A DNA stretch of 64,000 nucleotides from Metabacillus schmidteae (GCF_903166545.1 NZ_CAESCH010000001.1:3600001-3664000), one strand, 5' to 3'; numbered from the stretch's first letter, positions 1 to 11,360 are shown. A program made the numbers and translations. Notes: generated from the sequence alone by a model not told the origin.

Positions 1-1735
<1,735 letters not shown>

Positions 1736-1742
<7 letters not shown>

Positions 1743-3076
1743 GTGGTTACCTCATTTATTGCATGTTTCATAATCGTGACCATTGCTTTAAGTTCACTGT
1801 TTGAACTAGCAAGCGGTGGCATAAATACGATCACATCACCTAGTGGTCTCGTGAGCATGCCAAGCTCTCTCATTTTTAATGAAACGTGATATCCCATGCG
1901 TTTTTCTGCAGGAAAAGGTTTTTTTGTTACTTTAGATTGAACAAGTTCTATTCCACACATAAAACCCAGCTGCCTGATTTCTCCAACATGAGGGTGTGAA
2001 TCCAGCCCTTTAAGGAGAATATGGAGATCCTTTGATTTTTTGAATACCTGTTCAACGATCTTTTCCGCTTCAAACAAACGTAAATTTTCTAGTGCTACTG
2101 CACAGCCAAGCTGATTTCCCGTATAGGAATGGCCATGAAAAAAGGTTTTTAGCTTTTTATAGTCATCATAGAATGCATTGTAAATTTTCTCTGTTGTAAA
2201 TGTCACCGCAATTGGTAAATACCCACCTGTAATTCCCTTTCCAGCTGCCATTAAATCCGGATGTACTTGTTCATGTTCACAGGCAAACATTTTCCCTGTG
2301 CGACCAAAGCCTGTTGCAACTTCATCCACTATCATCAGGACATCATATTTTGTACAAAGTTTACGAACACCGGCTAAAAAACCTTTTGGCATGATGATCA
2401 TCCCGGCGGCTCCCTGTACCATTGATTCAATGGAAAGCGCGGCTATTTCTTGGTGCTTTTCAATCAGCAGCTGTTCAAGTGTATGTAAGCATTCATCTCG
2501 GCACTGTGAAGGATTGCCGCTTTCAGAGCGATATACGTAAGGAATAGGGGCCTTAAAACTTTCAAACATTAAAGCACCATATACATCATGGAAAAGTGAG
2601 ATTGAACCTACACTTACAGCACCAATCGTATCGCCATGATATCCATTTTGCATCGAGATAAACTTTTTCTTCTCTGGCTTCCCTATGTTTTTCCAATATT
2701 GAAAAGCCATTTTCAGCGCTATTTCCATCGCTTCTGCACCACTATCTGAATAAAAAACTCGTGTCAATTTCTCTGAAGTTAGTCCAATTAGCTTTTCGGC
2801 AAGTTCTGTTGCAGGAACATTTGTCATACCTAACAATGTGGAATGTGCAATTTTTCCAAGCTGTTTCTTAATCGCTTCATCTAATTCTTTCTTACGATGA
2901 CCATGTACATTAAGCCAAACTGAAGAGAAGCCATCATAATATTCCTTGCCATAAATGTCTTTTACTTTTATTCCATTACCACTTTCGATAATCAATGGAT
3001 GTTCATCATAATCCTTCATCTGAGTGAAAGGCAGCCATAGATATTTTTTACTTTTTTCAATCAATTTCTGTGTCAT
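1736..3076 (-). CDS. bioA: 8-amino-7-oxononanoate aminotransferase (DAPA synthase)
   Basis: Class-III PLP aminotransferase converting KAPA to 7,8-diaminopelargonate. It has 446 residues with LWLPFTQM near the N-terminus, the PLP aspartate region [12 protein letters not shown], and the lysine segment [10 protein letters not shown] chose the ATG at 3076 because GGGAGGAAG sits just upstream; an in-frame TTG six codons earlier lies before that site. It overlaps both neighbours. The amino donor cannot be read from the sequence: in B. subtilis the orthologue (BioK) uses lysine, elsewhere SAM is used. Confidence 0.95.
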
Positions 3077-3842
3077 TCTCTTCCTCCCATTCAATAAAAA
3101 CCGGCTGTTTTTCTAAATAATTTATGTAGGAGTTTACATCTTCTAACTTATTAACAAAGAATATTCGACAGCCCTGTTCATCACCGTATTCTTTTAACTT
3201 TGTGATTCGTTGATATCCTATATTTTTACTTGCAACATATCCTGTTATATAATCAGGATCATCTGACCAGCACAATTCAGCGACAGTAGCATGGTGTTCA
3301 CTTACCTTTGATGCAAGTACCAGTGCCTCTTTTAATCTGGAATTCTGCGGAAATTGATAATGGGTAGCCCATTTTTTAAAGTTGTTATCAAGCCAATCCA
3401 TTCTTGAAACACGTACACCTTTAGCATTTCTCTCATCAATTCGCTTACCTGAATAAATATCGATCAACATTGCCCCTCTGAAGCCAAAACAATTTGTTAG
3501 CTGCCCTAATGCTTTGTCGATGATCCTTTTCGGGACGCCAGCCTTTTCCAAAAGGAAACAAGCTAGTTCTCTTCCATTTTCTACTGTCTCCACTATATTT
3601 GTCTTAACGTTTAACGGCTTTAGTCGTTTTATCTGCTCATTTAATAGTTCAAACTGTATTTGCATATAATCGGGTTTTCCTCTTGAATGGGTAAGCCCCT
3701 TTTTCAATAAAACATTCACTGCTTGTTGAAGATCACTGTTAGTTGAAAGCAACTCACCGCCAGATATATGCTTTCCCCCATATCCATGCGAACCTCCCTT
3801 TGATGCTCTCATTCTGACACTATAAAAATTATTCTCTTGCAT
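3057..3842 (-). CDS. bioW: 6-carboxyhexanoate--CoA ligase (pimeloyl-CoA synthetase)
   Basis: Makes pimeloyl-CoA from free pimelate, the first committed step of the Bacillus-type biotin route. It has 261 residues, the usual BioW length, with the typical N-terminal [20 protein letters not shown]. It is the first gene of the operon, begins 55 bases after the BirA operator, and overlaps bioA by about 20 bases. A GAGGATG ribosome site precedes the ATG. Having BioW in place of BioC/BioH fits a Bacillus relative. Confidence 0.96.
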   Translation of the reverse strand: MQENNFYSVRMRASKGGSHGYGGKHISGGELLSTNSDLQQAVNVLLKKGLTHSRGKPDYMQIQFELLNEQIKRLKPLNVKTNIVETVENGRELACFLLEKAGVPKRIIDKALGQLTNCFGFRGAMLIDIYSGKRIDERNAKGVRVSRMDWLDNNFKKWATHYQFPQNSRLKEALVLASKVSEHHATVAELCWSDDPDYITGYVASKNIGYQRITKLKEYGDEQGCRIFFVNKLEDVNSYINYLEKQPVFIEWEEENDTEID

Positions 3843-3896
3843 CTTTTCATCCTCTTTCTTTCATTTGTTCAACAGCTTGGTCCAGCAGAAAAACCA

Positions 3897-3931
3897 ATAT
3901 GTTAACCAAATCTATTAATTAGTTAACAATA
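3897..3931. promoter_or_regulatory. BirA operator of the bio operon
   Basis: Two GTTAAC half-sites (3901-3906 and 3922-3927) form a near-palindrome with about 15 bases between them, matching the known Bacillus BirA box architecture. The site lies at the expected transcription start of the bioW promoter, so biotinyl-AMP-bound BirA would block transcription. Confidence 0.88.
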
Positions 3932-3934
3932 AAA

Positions 3935-3963
3935 ATAGTAAAGTTGATTATACATTCTGTCAA
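3935..3963 (-). promoter_or_regulatory. Sigma-A promoter of bioWAFD
   Basis: On the minus strand TTGACA (3958-3963) and TACTAT (3935-3940) are separated by exactly 17 bases, a near-consensus vegetative promoter. The start point falls inside the adjacent BirA operator. Confidence 0.88.
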
Positions 3964-4091
3964 TATGATGTGTAATATTAGGTAAAAGGACTTATCAAAT
4001 ATCTAGCTGTTTTTTGAATGAAAGTAGGACTTTATATTAAATATAAACCTGGACAAAAAAGAGATTGGGGATATAATTAGCTATAAAAAAT

Positions 4092-4138
4092 GAAAACGAT
4101 GAATTTTGAGGTACTCAAATTCACCGTTCTCTATTTTT
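4092..4138. terminator. Bidirectional terminator between tatC and the bio promoter
   Basis: A 16-bp imperfect stem (4092-4129) with loop GTA is flanked by A-runs on the left and T-runs on the right, so it could stop transcription both ways. It insulates the bio promoter from tatAC transcription. The 170 bases between it and tatC show no gene I can support. Confidence 0.75.
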
Positions 4139-4310
4139 TCGTGTAAAATCTTCTATTCTAACTTTATTCGATATTCATTTTCCTTTAGCACTGGCTATGA
4201 TTGTCTTGTTGCTGTTCTATGGGCATACGAATTTAGTCTGTTAAGCAAACTTAAGGACATCTTTAAGCTAATTCCCTCACCTTATTTTAAGGGATCAGCT
4301 TTTATATTTA

Positions 4311-5057
4311 TTAAACAGATTCTTTGTATACCTCATTATTTTCTTCTTTAGTCCTTTGCTGTCTTTTATAAACTAATTTAGATAAGCTGATACTAATTTC
4401 ATATAAGAGTAATAAAGGTATAACCACCAGGATATCTGAAAGAAAGTCTGGAGGCGTAATCGAAATTGAAACAAAAATTAACAGAAAGTATGCATATTTC
4501 CTAATTTTTTGCAAACGGTATGGATTGATAATTCCTAAACTTGTCAAAAACATAATGACAACGGGAAGTTCAAACAGAAATCCAAAAGGCAAAGTCATGT
4601 GAAGCAAAAATTTGAAATATTTCTCCGTTGTAAAGAAAGTAGTAAACATATCATTAGATAGCGACATTAAAAAATTTAATACAAGAGGAAATAGGATAAA
4701 GTAGCCAAAACTAATTCCTAATATAAATAGAGTAAATAATGCTGGAATATAAGCGATGGTAACTCTGCGTTCTTTTGGTGTTAATGCTGGACGTACATAC
4801 AACCAAGCTTGGTGCGCAGCAACTGGTATAGTAGCTGTAATAGCAACAACGCATGCAATCATTAAATAAACAAATAAGATATCACTCGGTCCTAACAGAG
4901 CCAGCTTAAATGGCAAGTCTTGAACTAACACATGATAAATATCTTGGACATATATAAATGCTAGGACTAAAGACAACAGAAAGGCAACTATAGTGATAAT
5001 AATGCGTTTACGTAATTCTTCAAAGTGCTGAACTAAGCGCATGTTTTGATCTTCCAA
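4311..5057 (-). CDS. tatC: Twin-arginine translocase subunit TatC
   Basis: Integral membrane receptor of the Tat pathway, which exports folded proteins with twin-arginine signals. Six hydrophobic segments are visible, and the N-terminal HFEELRKRI and the central PFGFLFELPVVI are classic TatC signatures. Overall it resembles B. subtilis TatCd. I chose the TTG at 5057 (248 aa) because GGAG lies 8 bases upstream; an in-frame GTG three codons earlier abuts that site. It is paired with tatA directly upstream. Confidence 0.93.
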   Translation of the reverse strand: MEDQNMRLVQHFEELRKRIIITIVAFLLSLVLAFIYVQDIYHVLVQDLPFKLALLGPSDILFVYLMIACVVAITATIPVAAHQAWLYVRPALTPKERRVTIAYIPALFTLFILGISFGYFILFPLVLNFLMSLSNDMFTTFFTTEKYFKFLLHMTLPFGFLFELPVVIMFLTSLGIINPYRLQKIRKYAYFLLIFVSISITPPDFLSDILVVIPLLLLYEISISLSKLVYKRQQRTKEENNEVYKESV

Positions 5058-5118
5058 CCTAATCACTCCAGGAAAAAGAAGATGTAAGAGAGGACCTACA
5101 TCTCCTATTATTATTTAG

Positions 5119-5316
5119 TTAGTTATCTTTCTTATTAGATGTTTCTGAATTTGAGTCATCTGTTACAAGATCTCTGGTAGACTTTTTAAATTCCCTTAAT
5201 GTTGAGCCAAATGCTCTTCCAATTTCCGGTAACTTAGAAGGTCCGAAAATAATAAGGGCAATGATTAAAATTAGTATTAATCCTGGTCCGCCAATATCAT
5301 GGGCAAAGTGGTACGT
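5119..5316 (-). CDS. tatA: Twin-arginine translocase subunit TatA, start codon abnormal
   Basis: Small pore-forming Tat subunit. The frame encodes [18 protein letters not shown], then [14 protein letters not shown] and an acidic/lysine tail, which is the TatA layout of one transmembrane helix, a hinge and an amphipathic helix. No ATG, GTG or TTG exists in frame between the preceding TAA and this peptide. The best candidate is ACG at 5314-5316, which has AAAGG five bases upstream; ATT at 5293-5295 is another. A sequencing error or a real start mutation is possible. The stop is 62 bases before the tatC start. Confidence 0.8.
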   Translation of the reverse strand, partial: TYHFAHDIGGPGLILILIIALIIFGPSKLPEIGRAFGSTLREFKKSTRDLVTDDSNSETSNKKDN

Positions 5317-5338
5317 TTATACCTTTAGAAGATTCATC

Positions 5339-5681
5339 CTTTTTTGTAGGTCAACCGCTTGACATAAATATTTATAGATCCTATCTTATCTTATTATGAA
5401 ACTGGTCAATTAAATTCCCTGGAATTGACAAGACAAGACATTTATTGGCTTAGCTAAAGATTTATTTGATCTCCACAAATTTCTCCCGTAATTACAAATT
5501 TTATTTTTTATATTATGTCTGTCGTTTTTCTTACATTTGGCGTAGTTAGCAAGTGCTTTGTCACCAATTGCTAGTTACAAGGTAGCGCTTAAGAGGTACT
5601 ATTAAACTGTAACGTTAGCAAAGAAGGACAGAAATTACGCTTAAAACTACTAATCTAAATAGATAAAGGAGGCCAATATAT
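5339..5681. other. Intergenic region upstream of tatA and the AraC regulator
   Basis: No coding region seen. It separates divergent tatA (minus) and the AraC-type gene (plus). An imperfect inverted repeat, TAGTTAGCAA and TTGCTAGTTA about 14 bases apart near 5544-5576, could be an operator for the AraC protein. An AAAGGAGG ribosome site precedes the ATG at 5682. Confidence 0.4.
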
Positions 5682-6704
5682 ATGACGTTGTATACCTCTG
5701 ATCATATTAAAATTCCGGCAGGATTTTGGGAAGGATTACGTCAATTGGGGATTGTCGCCCACGAGGTGGTTCGAAAAGCACAATTGCCAATCACCATTAT
5801 TTCTGATCCAGTTGTCACCACAGCTCAATATTTCGCGATCTGGCAGGCTTATTCCGATCTCATTGATGACACTGCCAAAGGAATCATCAAGCTTGCGACA
5901 TCCTTTGAAACAGATCATTTCCCCCCGACTGTCTTAGCAACTTACCATGCTCGTGACTATCGTGATGCGTTAAAGCGAATGGCCAGGTACAAACAACTGT
6001 GTCCTCCTGAAAGCATACATATCACCGAGGAAGGTGAAAACTGCATAATTGAAATAGAATCATTGCATAGTGAGCAACCCGGTCTGCCCATTCTAATTGG
6101 TATTACGTTGGCATTTCTACTCGAGCTGGGACGCCGGGGCACAGGTCAACCTTTGACAGCAAAGTTCGTCGAAATTTCTCCCGATTCAATCGGCGACCTT
6201 CAGATACTTGAAGATTACTTCGGCTGCCAAATTCAGATCGGTACAAATTGTAACCGGTTGACTTTACATCGAGCAGATCTGGATCGTCCCTTTGTCTCGT
6301 ACAATGCAGAATTGCTGGAGATCCTGACTCCCGTACTGGAACAGTCGTTGAATGAGCAGGCTCGCAGCACATCAATTACTGAGACGGTCAAGTGGATCAT
6401 GAAACGTAGCCTAACAGGAGGTCGCCCTGACATTCAGACTATTGCGAGCGAGTTAGGGATAAGCGATCGTACCTTGCAGCGGCGTCTTACTGAAGAAGGC
6501 ACGAGCTTCAAGCATTTGTTAACAAAAGTTCGATATAAGCAGGCAAGAGAATACCTGGCAGACCCGTCACTTGATATTAAAGAGGTCGCCTTTTTGATTG
6601 GATATGAAGACCAAAACTCATTCTACCGCGCCTTTCACCTTTGGGAAGGTGCTACTCCTTTAAAGTGGCGTACTGAACATCTCGGTTTAAACTTGATTAA
6701 TTGA
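5682..6704 (+). CDS. AraC-family regulator with arabinose-binding-like N-domain
   Basis: Transcription factor of 340 residues. The N-terminal 200 residues resemble the ligand-binding domain of the OruR/ArgR-like AraC group, and the C-terminal 100 residues hold the two helix-turn-helices, with SELGISDRTLQRRL for the first and AFLIGYEDQNSFYRAF for the second. Its base composition is visibly GC-richer than its neighbours, and this subfamily is commoner in proteobacteria and high-GC bacteria, so horizontal gain is likely. It is followed about 100 bases later by an SDR gene on the same strand, the probable target. The effector is unknown. Confidence 0.88.
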   Translation: MTLYTSDHIKIPAGFWEGLRQLGIVAHEVVRKAQLPITIISDPVVTTAQYFAIWQAYSDLIDDTAKGIIKLATSFETDHFPPTVLATYHARDYRDALKRMARYKQLCPPESIHITEEGENCIIEIESLHSEQPGLPILIGITLAFLLELGRRGTGQPLTAKFVEISPDSIGDLQILEDYFGCQIQIGTNCNRLTLHRADLDRPFVSYNAELLEILTPVLEQSLNEQARSTSITETVKWIMKRSLTGGRPDIQTIASELGISDRTLQRRLTEEGTSFKHLLTKVRYKQAREYLADPSLDIKEVAFLIGYEDQNSFYRAFHLWEGATPLKWRTEHLGLNLIN

Positions 6705-6802
6705 CTAGTTTACTTTTTGGCACTGTATTTACAGCCGGCTAACTTAATAATAACTACAATATAAAAGGATTATTTTTTAAAAACGAAAAGGAGCAATGTA
6801 TC

Positions 6803-7597
6803 ATGGATATGGATTTAAAAAATAAAACAGCTTTAGTCACTGGATCAACAAGAGGGATCGGTAAAGCAATTGCCATTGAACTTGCAAAAGAAGGTGTTCA
6901 TGTACTAATTAATGGACGAAATGACGAAGAGGTGGAACGAATCGTAAATGAAATGAAGTTAGAGTTCCCTAATACCTTCCCTCAAAACGCTACTGCCGAT
7001 ATTGTAGATCGTCAACAAAGGGAAGCATTATTTAATAAACATCCCCAAATTGATATTTTAGTTAACAATATGGGAATTTATGAAATGATGAAATATGAGG
7101 ACATCGACGATGAAGTATGGGAAAAGTATATCCGTACGAATGTTCTTGCCGCAAATGGATTATCTAAATTTTACTTACCTAAAATGATAAAAAATAATTT
7201 TGGTCGAGTTATCTTTATTGCGAGTGAAGAAGCAGTTATGCCTTCTGGACAAATGCCTCAATATTGTATAACAAAATCAATGCTATTATCATTGTCAAAA
7301 AACCTATCCAAATTAACAATAGGAAAAGAAGTTACTGTCAATACGATCATGCCGGGACCAACACTCTCCGAGAATGTGCATCAAATAATTGAGGGGATGT
7401 ACCCTAATGAAGGTATGCCTTTTTTTGAAAAAGAGAAAGAATTTATGACTACAAATCTACCTCAGTCTGAAATCCAACGATTTATCAGGCCAACTGAGAT
7501 AGGTAGATTAACTGCCTTTATATGTAGCCCTTATGCATCCGCTTTTAAAGGTTCTCCGATCCGTATGGATGGAGGCATGGTACCGACTATATTCTAA
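6803..7597 (+). CDS. SDR-family NAD(P)-dependent oxidoreductase
   Basis: Short-chain dehydrogenase of 264 residues. The cofactor loop TGSTRGIG lies at residues 14-21, NNMG follows strand 4, the catalytic serine is in IFIASEEA and the YxxxK pair is YCITK. The C-terminal DGG near the end is also typical. Substrate cannot be predicted. It has its own AAAAGGAGC ribosome site and probably forms a unit with the upstream AraC regulator. It is AT-rich like the host, unlike that regulator. Confidence 0.88.
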   Translation: MDMDLKNKTALVTGSTRGIGKAIAIELAKEGVHVLINGRNDEEVERIVNEMKLEFPNTFPQNATADIVDRQQREALFNKHPQIDILVNNMGIYEMMKYEDIDDEVWEKYIRTNVLAANGLSKFYLPKMIKNNFGRVIFIASEEAVMPSGQMPQYCITKSMLLSLSKNLSKLTIGKEVTVNTIMPGPTLSENVHQIIEGMYPNEGMPFFEKEKEFMTTNLPQSEIQRFIRPTEIGRLTAFICSPYASAFKGSPIRMDGGMVPTIF

Positions 7598-7786
7598 CAC
7601 TTTTTCTTTCACTCGTCTCTCAAGGTGAGTAAAAATTCTTTCAACCAACAAATCTTCGTCAAAAATCAAGAGCTTGCGCTTTCTTTTTCTACTAATTGCT
7701 ATTTGCTGAAGATCACTCTTTAGCTATTTAAGGGAACTGCACACTATTATTCTTTTGAAACTATTCCAAACCCAGAGACGGTTTAA

Positions 7787-7930
7787 CTACTCTAATTTAG
7801 TTGTAGTTAATACGTGTTAATAATACTTATCGTTAGTTACTGGTATAATAAAAAAACGCCTTATTCCATCACTATCAAGGATTTGAGACGTTTTTATCTA
7901 CTCTGATTTAGTTGTGTTAATATGTAATTT
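7787..7930. repeat. Imperfect direct repeat pair around a hairpin
   Basis: Two copies of a roughly 32-base sequence beginning CTACTCTAATTTAGTTGT (7787) and CTACTCTGATTTAGTTGT (7898) flank an imperfect hairpin with AAAAACG/CGTTTTT ends (about 7852-7895). It lies between the SDR gene and the recombinase remnant and may be an old attachment or element end. Confidence 0.45.
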
Positions 7931-7964
7931 ACGCGGAATTCCTTTTTTACTTTAAAGCATTATA

Positions 7965-8162
7965 TTACATCCATTCATCATACATTTCCTTTCGATCATG
8001 ACTATATAACCGAGCATATAGCTGTGTTTGATGAGGACTATCATGCCCTAAAAGATCTTGGACACATGGTAACGGCATTCCTTTAATAGCTAAGTGTGCA
8101 GCAAATGTATGACGTAATGTATGAGGACTGAGGTGAATACCAGGGTCCTTTCTATAACACAT
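7965..8162 (-). pseudogene. Tyrosine recombinase (phage integrase) C-terminal remnant
   Basis: Only the last 65 codons of a tyrosine recombinase remain. The box II motif HTLRHTFAAHL gives the conserved H-x-x-R, LLGHD gives the next conserved histidine, and TQLYARL carries the nucleophilic tyrosine. The core-binding domain and the first arginine are absent, and upstream frames are closed by stops. Its position beside the AraC/SDR pair suggests a decayed mobile element that once carried or neighboured them. Confidence 0.8.
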
Positions 8163-8493
8163 GAACCTATCTTGTATTGTACGATTATTTTCACATAGAA
8201 TACATCGTCAATAAATGTATATTTTTTACTTTTATACCAAAAAACACATCTTCTAATTTTGACAATTGAAACACTAAAAAATATACTATAATGTTAAAAT
8301 TTAACCATTTTTATTAATCACTTTATAAATTAATGGCGCTTTTTTCATTTTTCATTAGCCAAGAATACAAAAATAAGATAATTGAACTATTATTTTTAGA
8401 CTAATTTAAACCCTTATAAAATAAGTACAAACGTTTGTATTTTATGATAAATAAAAGTCCTTCTCAAGATGTCAAACTTTAAAAAATGATAAA
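8163..8493. other. AT-rich intergenic region
   Basis: No gene, RNA or clear promoter could be supported here. Stops are frequent in all frames. It separates the recombinase remnant from the kinase transcription unit. Confidence 0.5.
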
Positions 8494-8520
8494 AAACCGC
8501 AAGCAGTTATACCGCGGTTT
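8494..8520 (-). terminator. Terminator downstream of the small kinase
   Basis: AAACCGC and GCGGTTT form a perfect 7-bp stem, and on the minus strand it is followed by a T-rich run. It lies about 140 bases after the stop of the P-loop kinase gene. Confidence 0.65.
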
Positions 8521-8657
8521 ATCTTATTATTTAAGTTATTGGTTTAAGTTAAAGCACTGCATCTATATGCTTAATATTAAGCTCTTCTTCCTCAGTTCCT
8601 GTATTAACCTAACCGGTTGTTGTTCTCAACATGTCATTCATAATTGTCAATTTAAGC

Positions 8658-9137
8658 TTAATACTCAAGCTCATCTGGTGAAGGCTTCTCAAAGATTTTC
8701 ATCCACTCCTTAAGTTTAGCTTCTGGTATTACAAAAGTTGCATCTGGTTTCTGAGCATTCCTAGACCTTAAACGTTCAAACAGAACCTCTTCTGATATAT
8801 CCATAAAATGGATCCTAAAGTCAGCTCCCAATTCTTTAGCACGAGAACGAAACTGATCTCGTTCACATCTTCCCCAGAATCCAAAATCCAGAATAGCATC
8901 AACACCAAGAGCTAAAACTCTTGCTGCGACATCCCACATAAGAGATTCCACTGCATCATGTCTAGCATTGTGGATTTCCTCATCTAACTCTGTCATTTTA
9001 TACCCGTATTCATGACCTAGTCTCGTATGCCATTCATCGGGAGAAAGTCTAAGTGCGGAGTATCTTTTTTCAAGTTCCCGGGCAAAAGTTGTCTTACCAC
9101 TACAAGGTAGACCGACCATTAAATGAAGGGTTGCCAT
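8658..9137 (-). CDS. P-loop kinase-like ATPase (zeta-toxin/gluconate-kinase-like)
   Basis: Small AAA/kinase-type protein of 159 residues. Walker A GLPCSGKTT sits at residues 9-17, an RLSPDEWHTR segment follows where such kinases bind substrate, and FERLRSRN resembles the lid arginines. Proteins of this group phosphorylate small molecules or aminoglycosides, but the substrate here is unknown. An AAAGGAGTT ribosome site precedes the ATG. No antitoxin-like partner is next to it, so I do not call it a toxin. It stands alone with its own terminator. Confidence 0.8.
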   Translation of the reverse strand: MATLHLMVGLPCSGKTTFARELEKRYSALRLSPDEWHTRLGHEYGYKMTELDEEIHNARHDAVESLMWDVAARVLALGVDAILDFGFWGRCERDQFRSRAKELGADFRIHFMDISEEVLFERLRSRNAQKPDATFVIPEAKLKEWMKIFEKPSPDELEY

Positions 9138-9303
9138 GTAAGATGAACTCCTTTTCTATAGTAATAGTTTTTTTGAAAGAATGAAAAAGTTGAATCCAAG
9201 CTGAAAATTTAATTCTTAATATGAGGAGTGTTTCTAATTTATATATAAAAAGCTATAAATCCGTTGTTAAATGTATGTACTGTTAAGTGTTACGTTCTTA
9301 TCC

Positions 9304-10230
9304 CTATTTTAAAATTTTTGAGATATCGCCATTCATTTTGCTTGCTTTGAATTTACCAGGAGAACAGCCAACAATTCTACGAAATAATCGACTAAAAAAT
9401 GCAGGATCATCATATCCAACCCTTATGGCAACATTAATCACTTTTTCATCAGTTTCTACTAAATACTGTTTAGCTTTTTCAATTCTTATATTATGAACCA
9501 TCTCTACGATGGTTTGTCCGGTTTCTTGTTTAAATAAGCGGTTTAGGTGGCGTGGACTAATATTAAATAACTGACAGAGGTTCTGGATGGAGATCTTTTG
9601 GTCGAAATTCCTGGTTAAATATCCGCAAATTCTTTGAATCAATAGTTTTCCATCTTCTTGCTTTGAAAGGGACTTTCTTTTTTGGGAATTCCTCTCATTA
9701 TAAATACGAGATAAGAGGATGAGTAACTCTACTAGCTGTAGTCGTATTAAGGTGGAGTAACATGAATTTTCTTTGTTATATTCATGCATCATTCCCTCTA
9801 ATAAATGCAATAATCTCGAGGAATAACTTACATCTAAGTTTAACAAGTGATGGAAACGCTCATTTTTATCTAAGAAGGGATGGATATAAAAATAATCCAT
9901 TGATTGAGATACACCTAATTCTTTCAACCATGAATCTTGGATTAAACTAGGAAGAAATAAACAATTAATAATTTCCAAGGATTCATTTTTTTCAATTTTA
10001 AATGTATGTACTTCACCAGGGTTTATAATAAATATATCATTTGTTTTTAGCATGTACGATTGGCCTTCAAAAATATGGCTTCCATGACCATTAACTACAA
10101 ATACGAGTTCAATAAATTCATGTGAATGTTCAGCAGGAATGTTAAAAGTATCATGATAAAACCTTTGGATCCAAAACGGAAATTCATTGGACTTCAAATA
10201 TTCACTACTCTGATATGTAGTTGCCGACAT
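9304..10230 (-). CDS. AraC-family regulator with cupin sensor domain
   Basis: RhaS/RhaR-like regulator of 308 residues. The N-terminal half is a cupin (HSHEFIELVFV and later NPGEVHTF), the usual sugar-sensing domain. The C-terminal half has two helix-turn-helices (QLFNISPRHLNRLFK and IRVGYDDPAFFSRLFRR). It is on the same strand and directly downstream of the 10.3-20.2 kb sugar-related cluster, so it is the likely activator of that cluster. An AGGGGG ribosome site precedes the ATG. Confidence 0.9.
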   Translation of the reverse strand: MSATTYQSSEYLKSNEFPFWIQRFYHDTFNIPAEHSHEFIELVFVVNGHGSHIFEGQSYMLKTNDIFIINPGEVHTFKIEKNESLEIINCLFLPSLIQDSWLKELGVSQSMDYFYIHPFLDKNERFHHLLNLDVSYSSRLLHLLEGMMHEYNKENSCYSTLIRLQLVELLILLSRIYNERNSQKRKSLSKQEDGKLLIQRICGYLTRNFDQKISIQNLCQLFNISPRHLNRLFKQETGQTIVEMVHNIRIEKAKQYLVETDEKVINVAIRVGYDDPAFFSRLFRRIVGCSPGKFKASKMNGDISKILK

Positions 10231-10361
10231 TTATTTTCCCCCTCTAGATAAAAATATTAATGAAAGTTTATCTAGCAGTACATGAAGGTGCTTACATTTA
10301 ATTTTAAACATCATTTTCCTATAGTCAATCTGTCAAATGAAAATGATCATTTGTTACTATA

Positions 10362-11360
10362 TTATTTTCCAATCTCTATAACAGCTCCATTTTCTAATTG
10401 AGAACGAATGGCTGCCTCAATTACCTCTTGAGCACATAGTGCTTCATAACCAGTCCCAGTAATTTGTTGTGGTGATACAGAACATTTTATTTCGCTAATA
10501 AATGTATCTATTCTATTTTTAAATGTTTCATTAAATCCTTTCATTCCAGTTAATACAGAATTGCGGACAACCTTCAATTCTCTGCTTTTGTGAGGGTAAT
10601 ATGTTAAGTTCTCATATACATTATCTATCGTAAATCTTCCTTTATTTCCGGCAACTTCACAAAATTCAATTGGATGGCCATTATCCATATCATAACTTCC
10701 AGTCAAATGCCCAACAGCACCAGATTCAAATTCTAAATTAATCGATGCGGTAGACCATACCTTTCTTCCAGGAGCTTTTGTCATAAATGCTTGCACTCGT
10801 TTAATGTCTCCCCCAAAATACCGAATTACATCAATAGAGTGTGGATGAAGTGCTCTTAAATGGATCCAGGGACTTGATTCATTAGGGTTCCCAATGGTTA
10901 ATTTCATATTAAGATAGAGTAAAGTTCCAAGGTCTCCATTTTGTATCCACTTTTTAGCTTGAAGAGCTGCTGGTACAAATCGGTGGTTTAAATTACAAGC
11001 TAATCGAACATTATTAACTTTCGCAAAATGGACAAGCTCTCGTGCCTCTTCAATAGAATTGGACAATGGTTTTTCAACAAGCACATCTTTCCCAGCCTCT
11101 ATTGCTGTTATGGCAGGGGAAAAATGATGAGATCCGTTTTCTTTACCACCAGTTGCTATACTAACAACATCAATTTCCTCCTTTTCCAGAAGCTTATGTA
11201 AATCTGTATATGAATGTACATTAAATTCATGAGCCGCAGCTTTCGCTAATTCTTCATTTAAGTCACAAACAGCTACAAGCTTAGCATCTTGATTCTCCAT
11301 ATAATAGCGGCAATGAATCTTACCGATATTATTTACACCAACAACAGCTACCTTTATCAA
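10362..11360 (-). CDS. Gfo/Idh/MocA-family oxidoreductase (copy 1)
   Basis: NAD(P)-dependent sugar or cyclitol dehydrogenase. The Rossmann start is VAVVGVNNIGKIHC, and EKPLSNSIEEA carries the conserved EKP lysine. I start it at the TTG at 11360 (332 aa), after a GGGGG ribosome site, because the open frame upstream begins with a stretch unlike the family. It is clearly related to the second Gfo/Idh protein encoded at 13663-14685 (shared NLNHRFVPAA/NLNHRFTPAA and LRALHPHS blocks), so the two probably arose by duplication and may act on successive intermediates. Last structural gene before the AraC regulator. Confidence 0.9.
   Translation of the reverse strand: MIKVAVVGVNNIGKIHCRYYMENQDAKLVAVCDLNEELAKAAAHEFNVHSYTDLHKLLEKEEIDVVSIATGGKENGSHHFSPAITAIEAGKDVLVEKPLSNSIEEARELVHFAKVNNVRLACNLNHRFVPAALQAKKWIQNGDLGTLLYLNMKLTIGNPNESSPWIHLRALHPHSIDVIRYFGGDIKRVQAFMTKAPGRKVWSTASINLEFESGAVGHLTGSYDMDNGHPIEFCEVAGNKGRFTIDNVYENLTYYPHKSRELKVVRNSVLTGMKGFNETFKNRIDTFISEIKCSVSPQQITGTGYEALCAQEVIEAAIRSQLENGAVIEIGK

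Noticed and set aside
4106..4351. 81-codon plus-strand frame between bio and tatC
   Set aside because: It overlaps a terminator and the tatC end, has no ribosome site, and its product resembles nothing I know.
8658..9137. Zeta-type toxin of a toxin-antitoxin pair
   Set aside because: The P-loop fits, but there is no small antitoxin gene next to it, so a kinase of unknown substrate is safer.
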